From positions 1 to 5,525 of the forward strand of contig CAAGIZ010000254.1 of assembly GCA_900770075.1 (NCBI GenBank): a stretch of 5,525 bases of DNA. The letters run 5' to 3'. Made by a program: the position numbers and the translations under genes. The notes below the pieces were generated by a model. It ran no database searches, had not been told where the DNA came from, and saw only the letters and a list, made by a program, of their open reading frames with translations. Shown here one piece after another: positions 5,232 through 5,525 of this stretch. This DNA comes from Spirochaetia bacterium. GTDB lineage: Bacteria; Spirochaetota; Spirochaetia; Treponematales; Treponemataceae. Numbering within the stretch: the first letter of the stretch is position 1; each line of letters opens with the position of its first letter.

Positions 5232-5502
5232 ATGCCTGTACTTTCAGTTTCTTTTGTAAATTACAGAAACCTGCAGAATTCGACAATAAATCTTCTGTCA
5301 AAGGAGATTTATTTTGTCGGAGAAAACGGACAGGGAAAGACAAATTTACTTGAATCAATCTATTACTCCGCTTATGGAAATTCCTTCAGAACCCGTGCCG
5401 ATGCAGAAGCGGTAAAAGAAGGATTCTCAGGTTTTTCGATAAAGACTATGTATCGCCTTGAAAACGGTACGACAGAAAACATATCTGTTTTTTTTGAAAA
5501 CG
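5232..5502 (+). CDS. recF: DNA replication and repair protein RecF, N-terminal fragment
   Basis: SMC/Rad50-like ATPase that, with RecO and RecR, loads RecA at single-strand gaps. Only the first 90 residues are genuine, out of about 360 expected. They show the RecF start MPVLSVSFVNYRNLQN and Walker A GENGQGKT at 30-37, followed by NLLESIYY, characteristic of RecF. The signature motif, Walker B and D-loop would lie beyond the contig end. The open frame continues to a TGA at 5523-5525, but from 5503 on the bases are sequencing adapter, so the residues after N90 (E91 onward) and the stop are not biological. The truncation is therefore an assembly-edge effect, not a pseudogene. It sits 6 bases behind dnaN, the usual dnaA-dnaN-recF order. 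Confidence 0.93.
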
Positions 5503-5525
5503 AGATCGGAAGAGCACACGTCTGA
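5503..5525 (+). other. Illumina TruSeq adapter sequence (artefact)
   Basis: The window ends in AGATCGGAAGAGCACACGTC followed by TGA, identical over 23 bases to the start of the standard Illumina TruSeq read-1 adapter as I know it. A chance match of this length is negligible. It was left untrimmed at the contig end and should be masked. Confidence 0.97.

Noticed and set aside
1..5525. tRNA, rRNA or insertion sequence within the window
   Set aside because: No cloverleaf-like sequence, rRNA stretch, transposase frame or terminal inverted repeat with target duplication was recognised.

Overview
The window looks like the replication-origin neighbourhood of a spirochaete chromosome, most likely a Treponema (host-associated, AT-rich type). 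The basis is the gene order (gyrB divergent from dnaA, then dnaN and recF) together with remembered resemblance of the GyrB, DnaA, DnaN and RecF sequences to treponemal proteins. No database search was possible, so the genus is an inference at roughly 0.75.

Layout. Bases 1-212 are non-coding and packed with short, mostly GC-rich hairpins; they lie downstream of gyrB and look like a dispersed intergenic repeat, including a possible gyrB terminator. Bases 213-2192 (minus) hold complete gyrB, the DNA gyrase B subunit. Bases 2193-2313 are a 121-base divergent regulatory region in which the best gyrB and dnaA promoters physically overlap and dnaA appears to be leaderless or nearly so. Bases 2314-3789 (plus) are complete dnaA, the replication initiator. 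Bases 3790-4109 are the very AT-rich dnaA-dnaN spacer and contain a convincing oriC: two exact TTATNCACA DnaA boxes, several near matches in both orientations, and next to a tandem box pair a six-unit DnaA-trio array (the single-strand loading element of the bacterial basal unwinding system) leading into an AT-only stretch. Bases 4110-5225 (plus) are complete dnaN, the sliding clamp, followed after 6 bases by recF (plus), of which only about 90 codons are present.

The contig does not end naturally. The last 23 bases (5503-5525) match the start of the Illumina TruSeq adapter, so the final seven recF codons and the apparent stop codon are artefacts.

How the parts work together: DnaA binds the boxes in the spacer downstream of its own gene, spreads onto the trios and melts the AT-rich segment. 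The DnaN clamp tethers the polymerase, gyrase (GyrB with a GyrA encoded elsewhere) removes supercoils ahead of the forks, and RecF acts in gap repair. With the origin downstream of dnaA, gyrB, dnaN and recF are co-directional with the forks while dnaA is head-on. The genes are ordinary core genes; the most informative signal is the fine structure of oriC and of the divergent promoter region.
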